Origin: Curvularia sp. ZM96
Lineage: Eukaryota > Ascomycota > Dothideomycetes > Pleosporales > Pleosporaceae
Length of the DNA stretch: 64,000 nucleotides
NCBI GenBank assembly: GCA_022457065.1
Contig: JAJGBQ010000002.1
Coordinates: 2,170,001-2,234,000, forward strand
Direction of reading: 5' to 3'
The position numbers and the translations under genes were made by a program. The notes beneath the pieces are model-generated. The model saw nothing but the letters and a program-made list of their open reading frames with translations. It was not told the origin of the DNA and searched no databases. Every line of letters starts with the position of its first letter. The first letter of the stretch is position 1. Of this stretch, positions 31,544-43,883 are shown piece by piece.

Positions 31544-32629
31544 CTAGTACTTTGTTTGATAGCCTCGCGCGCGTCGGCAGGCTGCGAGGCGGCGCGGCAT
31601 AGACGTGATTAGTCGAGTAATCAGCTCATTTGGTATCCGACACCAGCACTCTTTTAGAGCCTCGCAAAACCTATGCCACTCGTCTTGGGCTTGGCTGTAA
31701 TTTCTATACTGTGGAAAGATTTCATGCACTTTACGCTTGAGGGCCCACCAGAGGTGTTCGATAGGATTTAAATCTGGTGAGTTGGCTGGCCAATCAAGTG
31801 TCTGAATCTGGTGATCAGCAAGAAACGTCCGGACGACTCTAGCTGTATGTATCCGCGCGTTATCGTGCATGAAGATCTGATTCGGATGGTAGTAAGGGAG
31901 TAGGCCTCGACGAAGGGTTTGGATGTAACTTTGGCTAGAGTAACCGCAGCGGGGAGCATTGGGATCCTTTTCCATGATTACAAGTGGACTCCGACAAGGT
32001 CGGCCTCTTCTGTCTAGCCATATAGCCCCCCACACCATCTGCTGTGGTCCCTGTGAAGGACAAACCTCGCTGATCATCTCCTTGTTCCATTTCTCATGTG
32101 GATATCGGAAGCACCACTCCTGTTCGGCGACAGAATCCTTCTGAATAGAGCACTCGTCTGAGAAAATAACCGTGCGGCGATGCCAAGGAAACAGTCGGTA
32201 GTTACATGCAAACTTATAGCGCTTGTAAGCATGAAGACGGGTCAGTTTTGGACGGCCTTTGCAGCGATATTTGCGTAGGCCAAAGCCTTTGAGAACCCGG
32301 TATAATGTACGTCGACTAGGTGGCTTTGAAGTTGTCCCGTCGGCATGCACAAAGACAGCCTCTTTGATCAGGTTTTTGTATATAATCTTGGGCGATCGGC
32401 GTGCAATACGTCGGATAATCTTCTTCTGATAGTCCGAAAGTATCGTTGGACGGCCGGATCGAGGCCTATCACGAGTAGTATTAGTGGTGGAGAACTTTTC
32501 ATGAAGTCGGTGGATAGTCGACGGCGCGCGTCCAAACTTAGCTGCGACTTCTAACAGCGTTGCACCCGCCTGCAGCATGCCAATAGCGGCGTTTCGCTCG
32601 TCTAATGTCATATTTGGACCGCGCGCCAT
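31544..32629 (-). CDS. Tc1/mariner transposase
   Basis: The protein has 361 residues from ATG 32629 to TAG 31544-31546. Residues 1-60 form a helix-turn-helix DNA-binding region (EVAAKFGRAPSTIHRLHEKF) followed by RPRSGRP, the GRPR-like hook typical of Tc1 proteins. A second winged-helix region spans about 61-125. The catalytic triad is D158 (FSDECS), D256 (FMHDNARIHTA) and E291 (SPDLNPIEHLW) with 34 residues between the last two, hence DD34E. All three acidic residues are present, so the enzyme could be active. The frame extends 12 nt upstream to a CTG, but the ATG is the natural start. Confidence 0.95.
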   Translation of the reverse strand: MARGPNMTLDERNAAIGMLQAGATLLEVAAKFGRAPSTIHRLHEKFSTTNTTRDRPRSGRPTILSDYQKKIIRRIARRSPKIIYKNLIKEAVFVHADGTTSKPPSRRTLYRVLKGFGLRKYRCKGRPKLTRLHAYKRYKFACNYRLFPWHRRTVIFSDECSIQKDSVAEQEWCFRYPHEKWNKEMISEVCPSQGPQQMVWGAIWLDRRGRPCRSPLVIMEKDPNAPRCGYSSQSYIQTLRRGLLPYYHPNQIFMHDNARIHTARVVRTFLADHQIQTLDWPANSPDLNPIEHLWWALKRKVHEIFPQYRNYSQAQDEWHRFCEALKECWCRIPNELITRLITSMPRRLAACRRARGYQTKY

Positions 32630-32728
32630 CGATTTCTGCACTCAGCGATCGAATTAATGTAGTGGTGGGGTGGTGGTGGGTGTTCAAAGTAGTGGTAGAG
32701 GTGGTGGTTGGTGGGGTGGCTAGCGCTA

Positions 32729-32756
32729 GCGTTGCGAAACTTTTGTCGCGTAGCTG
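32729..32756. repeat. right terminal inverted repeat of the transposon
   Basis: It reads CAGCTACGCGAC from the outside (minus strand) and then the same 14-base core as the left end. Confidence 0.8.
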
Positions 32757-32758
32757 TA

Positions 32759-33229
32759 GATACAAAGCCCTTTCCCCTTCCACTCTCTCCCTCTCTTTCC
32801 TTCACACACACACCCTCCTCACACAACAACAGACTAAAGAAGAGATATTGGCGCGTAAGCCCCAGGCTCAACCGCGGTAGGCATGAGAATTACAAAAGAG
32901 CTGGTATCGGGTCCTTCTTCCTTGCAGGCAAAACAACAGACAGAGAGATGTAGTAATAAGGTATTGTAATAAAAAAACAACTCAATGAAAGATTCGTAAT
33001 TGGGGGCGAAAACAAGGCAAGCGATAGGGGACATGCCTCGTCAGATGCAACCGAGCTGGTATATTTGGTATATTTGACACGCTCTATTTGTCAAACAACC
33101 ACCGCCAAATACAAGACACAAAAAAAAAACACGCAAGGAAAAGGGGGAATCAGGTGCCTAGATGGCGGATGTATCTACAGTCCATCTAGGGCTTCGCTCT
33201 GAAAATGACTTTACAACCATACTCACCCC
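32759..33229. other. gap between the transposon and the TRP-like gene
   Basis: The sequence has a CT/CA-rich patch at 32776-32830 and then AT-rich DNA. It is probably the 3' UTR of the minus-strand gene. No gene was seen. Confidence 0.45.
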
Positions 33230-35528
33230 CTAGTAGCCTCGTTGAGGTTGCCAGGGGGCGTTGGAGACGTATCCTGGAGGTTGATGGTAGCCCATCTCTG
33301 CGTCGGGTCCTGGGCTGCTGTCGCGGCTTCGGTGTCGGTCGTGCGATGGTGCACGGCCAAATGTCGAGGCATCGGCAAGCAAGTGGCCTTGGTCATCTCC
33401 GAACGCACGACCACCAGGACCCGGGTAAGCAGTGTGCTGTTCGGCCAGAGGCACGCGATCGTAACCCTCGGTGCGGGGTCCGAAGGGTGATGGAAGAGAA
33501 GTGCGCTTGTACTCTTGGGGATCCATGAGAAGCGAGTTGCGCGCATCAAGAGGAGTAAGGTTGTCGAGGTCACGAGCTTTCTCTGAGGGGGTTGTTAGTA
33601 ATGTTCCTGTATGACAAAAATGTTCAGACTTACCGGCCTCCTTTCTCTTCTTGCGGTGGGGGTTTTCCTTGCAGCAAATAATGATGGCGTTGACGGCAAT
33701 GAGTATGCCCAAGACACCAGTCAGGGAAGCCTGAACAACAACCAGGACCAGACCAGTGACAGTCTTGGTTGTCTGGCTCATACCCAGCTCCTCAACGAAA
33801 ACCAAGATACAGACGACCGACAGGACGCGAATGACGGAGATGCTGATGTTGATCCAGTTGCTGGACTTGAGGGTGTACGGACGAGCCCAGAGAAGCATGA
33901 TCAAGAGCAGAGACTCGACGATGAGTTGACCGGCAGCCTGGGCGAGACCGTGGCCATCTGCGCCTGCAATGACACATCCACGAGCAAAGAGGAAGACAAT
34001 AGCCGGAACGAAGATCCACCAGTAGCTCTTCCTGTAGTTTTCGTAGAAGATGCTGTACTTGCGCCAAACATCCTTGTCGTCGTAGAGAATATCCGGCTTG
34101 CCCTCCATCTTCTTGAATTTGTTCGCAATGCTCCAAATCCTCCAGGTGAAGAAGCCGAGAACACCAGTAAAGGCAGCCAGCGTGATACCAGCGAGCGCCT
34201 TGACGGCCCAAGAGTCACCATTCTTGAACTGGTAGACACAGTACAAAACCCAGATACCGTACAGCAGAAGGATCAAGTTGGTGATGGTCTTGGCCAGAGT
34301 CCACCAGTATCGCTTACGGAAGCTGGTCAGACGCTTGGGGAAGCTGCCGAACAATGCCCAGGTTTCCAGAATGACCTTGAAGAGAAGGATACCGACAGTG
34401 ATGGCCGCGATGACAATGGCAAAGACGAGCAAGACGGTCATGAAGGCGTTGCGGTCAGGGATGGTGTACTCTTGGATGTAACCCTGCATGTCCTTTGCGT
34501 AGACCATGATCTTGTTATCGCCGCCAGACTCGGGCTTGGCGTCGTCGTTCACACTGGTGCTCAGCTCATCACGAGCCCAGAGAAGAACGTTCATGGCGCG
34601 CTTGGTCAAGCTCTGATCCTGGTTGACGTGAACAAGGGTAGCATTCTTGAGGTAATCAATGTTGCTTTCAGTAAGGTTGCCACCGGTGTTCTTGCGGAAG
34701 GTGTCAATGGAACGCTGCATGTCATCCCAGCAAATAAGACCAGTGCTGAAGCCGAAGTTCTTGGACCAGCTGCGGTAGACACCAGGGACGTCGGCGCTCA
34801 TCATACCGTTCAGGGCCATGGCCTGGAACCATCCGATAACGTCTCCAAAGGTAGGACTGGACTGCGGGGCACCAGCATGTCCAGCACTGGCCAGGGAAGC
34901 CATGCCAGTAACGACGAGAGCTCCGGCCGCGATACCGGCAGCAACGTATTGCACGCCGGTGGTCGAAAGGGACTTTCCGTTGGTGACTGACGAGGTAATA
35001 CAAGCCAGATCTTGATTAGTATCGATGGAACGAAGGTACATCTTGGCCTGACTGTCGATATCGGGGATGTTGAAAGCGATGGATGGGATCTGGGCCATGA
35101 TGTCGTCAGGGATGCTCTGTTCACCCTTTGCGCTGAAGGTACCAGAGGGAACTGAGTGGGAGTTAGCATTGCATTCGACGGGAATATGAGCAGAGAATGT
35201 ACGAACCTGGACACAGCTGGTCGACCTTGACATCTCCGTCGCACGGGTTGAAAGTCCTGTTGTAGACGTTTCTGCCGTAGGCGGCTACTGTGAGGGTCGC
35301 CATGACCTTTTGGGTCTTCTCGTTTGTGCCCGATACATCGAAGACGACCTTCTTGGTGGAGCGGTCGAATGTGATGTCGAGCTTGTTGACGACAATGTCC
35401 GAAGGGCCGTCCAAGCAAGAGCTGAAGCCGTTGGTCTGCAGAACGTCGCCAGCCAGGGCACCCAGAGGGGCCGAGGCCAGTAATATGAAGGGGGCGAGCA
35501 TGGCGGAGCCTCTCGCGGCGAGTCTCAT
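33230..35528 (-). CDS. fungal TRP-like/Flc family membrane protein
   Basis: The family includes yeast Flc1-3 (flavin carrier-type) and fission-yeast Pkd2, linked to cell-wall integrity, calcium and FAD transport into the ER. Exons are 35528-35207, 35151-33634 and 33582-33230, giving 730 residues. Residues 1-26 are a signal peptide. An ML-like lipid-binding ectodomain runs to about 200, with paired Cys (SSCLDGP, NPCDGD, QLCP). About nine transmembrane helices follow, including FMTVLLVFAIVIAAITVGIL, ILLLYGIWVLYCVYQF and WWIFVPAIVFLFARG. The cytosolic tail is Pro/Gly-rich (LDNLTPLDARNSLLMDP). The second intron (51 bp, GTAAGT...CTCAG) contains no in-frame stop. Splicing it gives KRKEAEKARDLDNL, the form I expect from relatives. 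Confidence 0.92.
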
Positions 35529-38500
35529 TTTTGTTGTTGTTGTTGGTCGTCCGCCCGCGGGCGTTCCTCACAGGGGTGGGCGACTTTCGATAGCGAGCGG
35601 CGTATGCGATGGGGGTGCCGAAGACGAGTAAACAAGGGAAAAAGTGAGTAACGGTTGGATTACAATCGAGTAAGGAAGCGCAGGGTCAACGGGGGTTGTG
35701 CCTGATGGGTGAAGCTGGAAAGAAAGGGCAAAACAAGGGATGAATTGATGGCTGAGCGAGTGCCTGGATGAGCGACGGCAGATTACGGGCGCGTCAGGGC
35801 AGAGGCGACGCAGCAGCAATGGCGACAGCAGCAAAGGTGAAACAGATAACGAACGAGAGCGAGCGATGGGGTTGAGGAGGAGAAAGAAAGGCGCTCAAGC
35901 CCGGTATTCTGCGTCTGGTCTGAAACCGTGCGGGCACAGGGCCAAGGGGGGCAACACGCGAATCAGGCAAGGACGCGCGGCGCTAGCTACCACTAGGTCC
36001 GCCTCTGGCGCGGGTCTTCTGGGTCCAGCGCTATCGAAGGATGCGTGCGGTGGTTGGGCCGCGTTCGAGAACACGAGCGGGCGACGATGGACGGCGCTGC
36101 GACAACGAGCGGAATGGCAGAGGGAGCGGTGGTTGTGCGCGGGCGCGGGCGGCCAGGGGCTGGTGTTTCTTTTATCTGCCCTGAGCGGCCCTGCCCGGCC
36201 CTGACCTGACTGCGTTCGCCACGATGGCCTAAGACATGGCGGTGCACGCAAATGCTTAACAAGACAGACAAGTCATCCACCGCGTCTTGCTTGCGCAGTC
36301 ATGGCGCCCTCGAGCTGAAGACTGCTGCAGTGCAGGGCCAGCCTATCGGCGCCCTGGTCGGGGGCCCGCTCCAGACGATTCGCGGCCGCCTCAACCACCA
36401 AGGGTCGCGTTTGACAGCTCAACACCTGTCGCGCCCTTGTTTCTCGGGCTGGCACCTTTACGTAGTAGGTGGAGACGCACGTAGCGACACGCACACAACA
36501 GAGGAGTGTTTCCTGCTGCTGCTGCTGCCCAGGCCGGGCGTGGTGCACAAGTCGCTCAAGCACCTGGCAAGCAACAATTTTGTCTGCGCCCTGGGCGCCG
36601 GGCCCTCGCCCGACCGTTGGCCGCGCGTGGCTGTGCAGTGCAGACCTCGTAAAAATAGAATACTGTATCCGTACTGGGCCACCACATGGCCGTTTTCACT
36701 CGTGCAGCGGCTGCTCCGACCACCAGACATGTATTGGCTATGACGCTCGGTAGACCAGAGGCTGTGCAGGTCCGCAAATACACATGCTAGAGAATTGGCG
36801 GATGAGCAGACGACAACATCAGCAGCCAACGGCAGACTCTTCGGCTTGCCAAGACGCTCCCGTCGGTTCGTGTGTTGGTGTGCAATGGTGGTCGTTGCTC
36901 GCGGTCCAGAGACGGTCCGTTCGCTCGCATCCCCATTCCCCCTCTCTCTCTCCATAGCCAGCCAGAATCCAGTCAGTCAGTTCAATGGCCACCACCCCGG
37001 CCCTGCATGCACCCCAAAAAGCAAAGGCCACGCACCAGTGACGTCTATCTGGGGCGTTACCTTAGTCTGTCACCATGACATCGCTTTCCTGCCATTCATT
37101 CATCCATCCATCCATCTTGCACCCGTTTCCACGGCGCTTGCATTCCCCATGTGATGCCTGAGCCTCGCCTAATTGTGCACCGTGGCTGCGCTCGTTCGGT
37201 GCTCGTCCCGGCAGCGAGAGCGGCTTATCCGAAGTAATTTCACGGTAATTTCGCATATCCACGGCCATTGCTCCTTCAATCAAACCTTGCACTGCACATG
37301 GCATGGGGATTGGCCTGCTGCCAGCCTTGCACACGTGACCGGCTCGTCTTGCTTGCACACTCTTGCTGGGTAGTCGTTTCGTTGTCGAGTGAACCAGGCT
37401 CATCACGTGATAATCACGTCACGTTTATACACTCACCTTCCTGCTCAAGTCATGCCTGGCTGGAACACCATCGTCTGTTGCCGATCTCTGTCTTGGTGAC
37501 TGTTCGTGAGAGGCGACTACTACCATTTTATTTCACACGGTCGTTGAAAAAGTCGTCTTATCCATGTAACACCGCTTGGAATAGCAAGCGCCTTCTCGCA
37601 ATATCTCATCCAAACAGAGACAAGCCGAATACTGCTGGTAATTTTCAAGGTGCCAACAAGGTACTCTTGTCTTGATTGACGGACCTAACGTCATGTAAGC
37701 TGTAATTTGCAACCAAGATAGCTCATAGCCGGCACCTCGAACATGCCGTGGTGCGATGTCGCTATGGGTGAAACCGGCAGGCACACCTCGAGTATGCAGG
37801 AAGGAGCTGTTTCCTCGAGCTCTAGTTACCCTGTGCGCGCGGCCCTGCGTGATGTTGTCTTTACACAGTTCCTGCTCTTCATACCAATCACCTCTGCATC
37901 CTTCATCGTTGCTCAAGACATCTCTAACATTGCCATCTTCCTACTCTTTCCCGTCGACACAACTCTGTGCCACCCAGCATCACCTCGATTTTCCACGTGT
38001 CCTGATTCCTGCATCATGTCGTTGCCAGTTTAGGGTGACGCTTCGTAGAGATGGGCGCGCAATGGCCAAGACCGCCGACAGCATCCATCGACTGGAGCCT
38101 TACCAATCGACAGCACATTGCACCATCGGAAAGCATTTGCACCAGTGCTTGTCATGCCTCCTACACCTACACAAGGCCAGGCAGCAACATTAAGAACCCC
38201 AAGAGACATGTTGTCCTTTTCACCTCAGTAGCGAGCAATGCGAGGGACGATGGAAGCACTGCCGCGCTACCGTCTTCGGTCTGCCCTAAGCCCCATCTGG
38301 TATTGCTTGCGAGAAAACCCATCGACCAACACCCACTACCCCTTCCGTCATGGCATTTCGGCGCACACTATTCCGCCGAATCGGACTGCCAATGTTTCCA
38401 TCGCCGTCCTCACAATGTTGCTTCTGGTGTAAACACCTGCTCCCGGCTCTCCCCATTGGCTGTCTCGGCTACGCTCCTGGCGTCTGATTGCCATTTCCCA

Positions 38501-38836
38501 GTCCTCGCACACGGGGTCATCTTAGGCATTGTAGGAATCCACGTACATTGACTCGGGAGTCGCGTGGGCTCGGCCATCATTGTGGTGCGCTTCCGCCTGC
38601 TCAGAACCTTATCCCAGTTTCGCACCTCGACGCCAGTCGCTGCATCTAGTCGTTACGGAGATTTAATAGTAGTCGTACGCTTTGGGGGCAGTGTCACCGG
38701 AAAATCCATTTAGGTACACCTTGATTCCATTTTCCAATCCGCTGGTAGCCACGACTTCCAGGCCAAAAAGAACGAGCATCGGTTGGAAATTTGTTCGCAA
38801 TCTTCCAGGCGTCCCTTCCATTGCTTATATACCATC
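35529..38836. other. 3.3-kb divergent intergenic region
   Basis: It lies between the TRP-like gene (minus) and the Zn2Cys6 regulator (plus). Bases 35870-36640 are GC-rich. Two CACGTG boxes occur near 37334 and 37404. A CATC repeat lies near 37100. Many short ORFs exist but none has family features or a splice pattern I trust. Confidence 0.45.
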
Positions 38837-41006
38837 ATGGTCTACACTGGTAAGCCAAGTCGGGGATGTGGCATGTGCAAGACGCGCCGAATAAAGGTAT
38901 GTACAGCCTTTTCGCAACCATTGCTCCTTTGATTCAATTCGGTGGTCCTAGTTGTGGTGCCGCAGTCAGAGCAATGGCTGTCATACTTTGGTTCACCCAC
39001 TAACCACGCGCAGTGCGACGAGAAACGCCCGACATGTGGCAACTGCAAAAAGTCGGCACGTGTGTGTCCAGGATATCCAGACGATTTCGACCTAGTCTTC
39101 CGAGATGAGAACAAGGCCATGGCCAAGAAGGCGAGGAAATCTTCTGGAACTACTCGGTCAGGTAGTACTAGCACTGGGAGTTCAAGCTCGCATGCGTCTC
39201 CATATCTGTATGTATTAGACCGAACTACTAGCCCTGCCCCGCTTGAGCCGACTACCGGTACCAATCAGGCCAATCCGATTGTGTTCATACCGGTGTGGAC
39301 TGCTCCTGTCACATGTGATTTGCGTGAGCCGAGAACGTCAGCTAACCCTATTAGGTCACAATCTTCGACCTTCGAAGTATCGTCAGTAGACCTTGTATGT
39401 CCTAGAGAGGAGGCTTTGATAAAGACAACGCCAAAATCACAAGAGTCAACGGACCCAATCCAATCGGAACAATGGCTCGCATTATCTAGCCACAACCCGC
39501 CTTCACAATCCTTGGACCAGTCGTTCGACTTCGAGACCTTCATCTGGAATTTCGAAAACACCGTACCAGCCAGCATCTTCCTCTCGCCAGAATGCGAAGC
39601 TGTACCCTTTTTCTTCAAAAACTTCATCACCCTGCCACAACAAGCCGAAAGTACAAGAGGTTACCTGGAGTATCTTGTCCCACTCTACAATCGCGCCCGC
39701 CCTTCATCTGTATTGCACCTTGCCACTGATGCCGTTGCAATGGCAACATGTGGTCAATATCCTGGCCGACACCGGCTGCTTCGTGAAGCAGTGTCTACAT
39801 ACGGGAAAGCCCTCAAGAAGCTACATCAAGACCTTCGGGATCCTAAGATGTCCAGGAGCGATGAGACAGTGCTTGCCATTCTCATGTTCTCTCTGTATGA
39901 AGTAAGTTGATGGGTTGCTCCTGCAACATCTCAATTTTGACCTTGTTTCTGACAGTGTGTAGACTATCATGAGTACCGACGACACAATCACGGCGTGGGG
40001 AAACCACGTCGACGGCGCTGTCACACTGGTAAAATTAAGAGGGACGGATCAATTCAACGACCCCATGTCTCATGCTATATTTCGTGCAGTACGCACCATG
40101 ATGGTAATACCCAACATGCTGCTCATGAGGAATATCGACTAAATCAGCATAGATCACAAGCTGCGTGCAGCGATCCAAACCCATCGATTCATTTCCTAGT
40201 GCCGCAGGATGGCTTGGAAATGGCGACATCAGCGAGGAGAACGCTGCCAATCGGCTAACACTCATCTGCATTGATCTACCCAACCTCCGTGCACGTGCAA
40301 ACACCCTCACATCTATGCCCTACGATCCAACTTACAGATCTGAGGCCAAGGAAATACTCCAATTTGCGCAAACAGTCGACGGAAATCTTGAGGAATGGTA
40401 CCGTACCCTGCCTTCAGAATGGAAACACCGTATCATTGGCGTCTTCAGTGAAACGATCGCGCCTGAAGACATTGCGTTGGCGGAGAAGTGGCCTGGCGAA
40501 CAGCATGTCTATCACGACGTGCCACTGGCGAGTATCATGAACGACTACCGTGTTTGCCGGATCTTCTGTCGCCGCGTCATGATGGCTTGCATAACCTGGC
40601 TGAGCTCTGGAGGGGACTTCATAGACGAAACCGAGGCGTGGGACAGGAGTGTGGTCGTCATCCAGACAATGGTGGATGAGATCAGCGCCTGTGTGCCTTT
40701 TCACATGAGTTATGAGCTTCAACCTTTGGCCAAGGAGATGGGCCAGGAACAAAATGGTACGTCAAGGGACCACTCAAAATGACATTTCAACATGCTGACA
40801 GTTTTATAGCCGCTGAGGCCTTTGGAGGGTATTCGCTAGTCTGGCCACTCTATGTTGCGGCCAATGCTGAGACTGTACCGCAAGACCAACGCGACTGGTT
40901 ATTTGGTCGACTCTCAGTCATTGGCACCAAGTTCGGACTGAGTAGCGCACAGGTCCTTGTTCTAGCGAGGAGACATGTTCTCACGTGTGGACCAATGTTT
41001 CCCTGA
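38837..41006 (+). CDS. Zn2Cys6 transcription factor
   Basis: Exons are 38837-38896, 39014-39901, 39963-40103, 40153-40756 and 40810-41006, giving 629 residues; introns are 117, 61, 49 and 53 bp. The binuclear zinc cluster is C11-x2-C14-x6-C21-x6-C28-x2-C31-x6-C38, with the first intron falling exactly between K20 and C21. A Ser/Thr-rich linker follows. From about residue 190 the protein matches the fungal-specific regulator region (EYLVPLYNRARPSSVLHLAT, AWGNHVDGAVTLVKLRGTDQ, ALAEKWPGEQ, CRIFCRRVMM). The frame is open across every junction after splicing. A TATATA sits only a few bases before the ATG, so transcription probably starts further up. Its targets are unknown, and neighbouring genes do not reveal a cluster. 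Confidence 0.93.
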
Positions 41007-41700
41007 GGTGTTGTTGGTGCGGAGGGTGTCTTGTAAGAATAAGAAGGAGAAAATGGATATACAGCCAGGTTCAGACTCCATGAACAGGCTCACCAGCCGG
41101 CGGTACCGGAAATTATGGATGCGGAAACACGTAATCGTTTTGTGCGTAGCCATCCGCATTGAACTCGTATTCTCATGATTCACGTTCAGGTGCAACACAG
41201 AATCCAGATTCATCGGCGCCACATGCAGACATGTACTTCTACTGCGCAGTACATACAACATGCAGGGACCAAACACTACTCAAGACCTAGTTCGAAACCG
41301 CACTCCAAGTCGCCAATTCACGCAGCGGGATGAGCAATCCGGTACGGGCCGACTCGGCTTACTAGCCACCCGAAGTGGCTTAGCACTATCACATTTGAGG
41401 CGCAGCAGTCAGACCAAACGACCCTACAACGCCTCGTCGTCATCCGCTGCGACAGCCAGCGTGTGAGCTAAACTCCTACTCTTACTCTCTAATAAAGAGG
41501 CGATCGCATCTCGCAGGAGTAAGATCCTCATCAGTTGCCCTCCAGCCATTCGTTCACGCGCGCGCTACCACCACCCCACCTACGTCGTCCTGCCCCGCCC
41601 AACACACTCTCTGCTACTGCCCCTCGAAGTCGGTGAGACCTGCACTGGCCCACGCACCTCCTCCAACCACGTCAATCCATCTCCACTCTGCGCAGCAGCC
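41007..41700. other. intergenic, promoter of the small membrane protein
   Basis: The last 200 bases before 41701 are C-rich and CT-rich like fungal leaders. No gene was seen. Confidence 0.5.
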
Positions 41701-42092
41701 ATGGGCGCACTGAACCTCATTCCGCTCTTCATCCTCTTCGCTGTAGTCTCTGGGCTGGGCTGGATGGGCTATCAGGTAAGCCACTCCATGTCCCTTCCCC
41801 ACATGCCTGTCTGTGCCTTGCAGCGCATGTACATGTCTAGATCTTTTGCGACTGTATGCACAGTACCCTAAACTGACCAATGTAGATCTACCTCTACTCG
41901 AACCAGCTAGCGGAGCGCGGCACAAAGCACATGGAAAAGAAGAATGTAGTGTTTACAAAGGACGGGGCCAGAGTCGGCGTCAAGGAAGTCAGTGCGGAGA
42001 ATTATACGGATAAGACGCAGAGGGCGTTTGTAAAGACGTGGAATGCGGCGCAGGATACTACAGCGTCGGTGGCGCGGAAGGGGACGAGATGA
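41701..42092 (+). CDS. small single-span membrane protein, 93 aa
   Basis: Exons are 41701-41775 and 41886-42092 with a 110-bp intron (GTAAGC, CTGAC branch region, TGTAG). Residues 4-27 are hydrophobic (LIPLFILFAVVSGLGWMGYQ) and make one membrane span with a very short N terminus. The remainder is soluble and basic (LAERGTKHMEKKNVVFTKDG, ARVGVKEVSAENYTDKTQ). I recall similar short proteins in other ascomycetes but know no function. The pattern, with a short N terminus and a positive C-terminal side, would suit a mitochondrial inner-membrane or ER protein. That is inference. Confidence 0.8.
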
Positions 42093-43883
42093 TGGTCATG
42101 ATTACGATCATCACACTTTTTTTTCTTGATGGATAGCTTTCAGGTCTCTGACACTTCAATGGAGGATTGTATACTCTTTTTTTTGGTCAAGTTCAAGCTT
42201 GTGTATAGGAAATACGAAGTAGTCACGTTTTGTAATAGTCTAGTGCTGGAGTGGTAGTTATATGAAAATGTGTTTTGTTATTCATTCATCCCCAAGGAAA
42301 AAATTGCCCGAGAAATTCCTAACAGCAAAATCCAACATCACAAAGAAAATCCTACGACTAACCATGTACAATACTCTCTATGTGGCATTAGGAACCTGCG
42401 TTCGGTCGGCCCTTTTTATTCCCACCATCTAGATCTTTCGAAGCGAATACGACGACACTGCCGTCGAATAGATCCGAGAACTACCCACACATCTCTAAGA
42501 GAGATAGAGAGAGATATAGTTTGTAAATGACATTTCCACTACGTGACGGGCCAGCCCGACTTCCGTTCGTAGTTGTGGGAGGAAAGGTATATATATATAT
42601 ATATATAAGTAGGTACGTACATTCCTGTATCCAGAAGAGCAGCACTTCGTCGTTGTTGCTTGTACTGACTCGCTCCATCAGACTCGTTCGCCGGAAAACA
42701 AGCGGTGTAACCGGTACGTACGTATAAAAAATCGTAGATCATCATTGTTTTTCACATGACATTCTTTTTCCATATCTACGTATTTTATTTCCGTTCATCC
42801 GGGTGCCTACTACATACTTGGTTGATTATACTTGGCGGCTCTGATGACCTTGTCACTTGACATAGTCCAGTCTAGAACATGTGAGTACTGTATATTGTAT
42901 GTATGTATGGATGGATGTAGTTGGGCCCACACATGCATCTCTCCATCCCCCCTTTTCACACCCACACCCACCCACACACTCTCTCTATCATGTGAAGCCT
43001 GTAAAAAAAGACCACAACCCCGCTCAGACGACCTCTATCATGGCAGTTGGGTGCTCAATCAGCGCACTTGGCTTTCTCCAGCTCGCCTTTACTCATCCAG
43101 CTGAGCTCAGTTCAGCCGCTCTCTCCAGACCATCATCCTATTACCTCGGAGCGTGAAAATAAACTTCTCACGAGCGGGGGAAAAGGGCAAGGTTCGAAGA
43201 AACCATGACGTTGCGCTAACGCTGCAGCATCAACGCGAAATACGTAACCTATGGCCCTTTCATCATCAGCATCTTTCTAGTAGACTCCATAAAACCCACA
43301 GCAGGCGAATAAACAAGCATATTGTCGCCAGCCGCATCAGCCTAGTCAGCCGTCAGCGTCTTAGTAAATTGCGCGCGAATGCAGAAGGTTACTTTTTTGG
43401 GTGAGCCAGCGCGCGCGGCGGCTCGGCCGAACACAAGTCTTGCTTTCATTACACCGCATAGGTGGAGATTAGTATTTTTTGGGCGCGTAGATCAAACGGC
43501 CGGGCACACGCAGCACATTCAAGACTAAAGAGCATTCTCCAGTTTAGTAATTGGCTGCTTCTAGGGAATCACAGGTCATGAGGTGGCGTGGCATCTGATA
43601 CGCCGGGTCTTTTGATGATGATGCGGTTTGAAGGTACGCGACGTCGCAGTAGCTGCAGCAAGCAAGGGTCCGAGGATAAGTCAACGTAGGACCGCTGCGG
43701 TTTTTTGCGTCATGGTAGGGTACCTACCCGATGCGGCGGTGGAGTTGCCTAGTTGTTTGGGCTGTATAGATAGTAATATATAGGCGTGTACAACCTTATA
43801 TATAGAGGTGCGACGAGAACGCTGGTTTGGGCTGATTTTTGTTCAAAGTCTTTTGCGCCTTAATCCCGGCGTTTCGAGGCAAG
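42093..43883. other. intergenic, P450 promoter region
   Basis: This 1.8-kb region includes a TA microsatellite (separate entry), a patch of CA/CT repeats near 42950-42990, and a TATA box (TATATATA) at 43797-43804, 80 bp before the P450 ATG. No supported gene was seen. Confidence 0.5.
42588..42608. repeat. TA dinucleotide microsatellite
   Basis: This is about ten uninterrupted TA units, followed by GTAGGTACGTAC. Confidence 0.9.

Larger units (their letters stand above)
31406..32756 (-). mobile_element. Tc1/mariner-type DNA transposon, apparently intact
   Basis: This 1,351-bp element is bounded by TA dinucleotides at 31404-31405 and 32757-32758, the target duplication expected for the superfamily. 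Its ends are imperfect inverted repeats with a shared core, CAAAAGTTTCGCAA. A single open reading frame on the minus strand codes for a full-length DD34E transposase with no stops or frameshifts. The segment between the right repeat and the ORF is rich in GGT repeats. The ORF shows no sign of C-to-T (RIP-type) ruin, which points to a recent insertion. Confidence 0.9.

Noticed and set aside
33611..34990. 459-codon plus-strand ORF
   Set aside because: It is antisense to the TRP-like gene. Its Asp/Glu-rich sequence mirrors the hydrophobic codons of the true gene and it has no domain.
38051..38551. 166-codon plus-strand ORF upstream of the zinc-cluster regulator
   Set aside because: Codon texture is no better than in the other frames, and no domain is visible.
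43180..43215. GGTTCGAA resembling a tRNA T-loop
   Set aside because: The flanking bases do not form a five-pair T stem, and no acceptor or anticodon arms can be drawn. No tRNA was found in the window.
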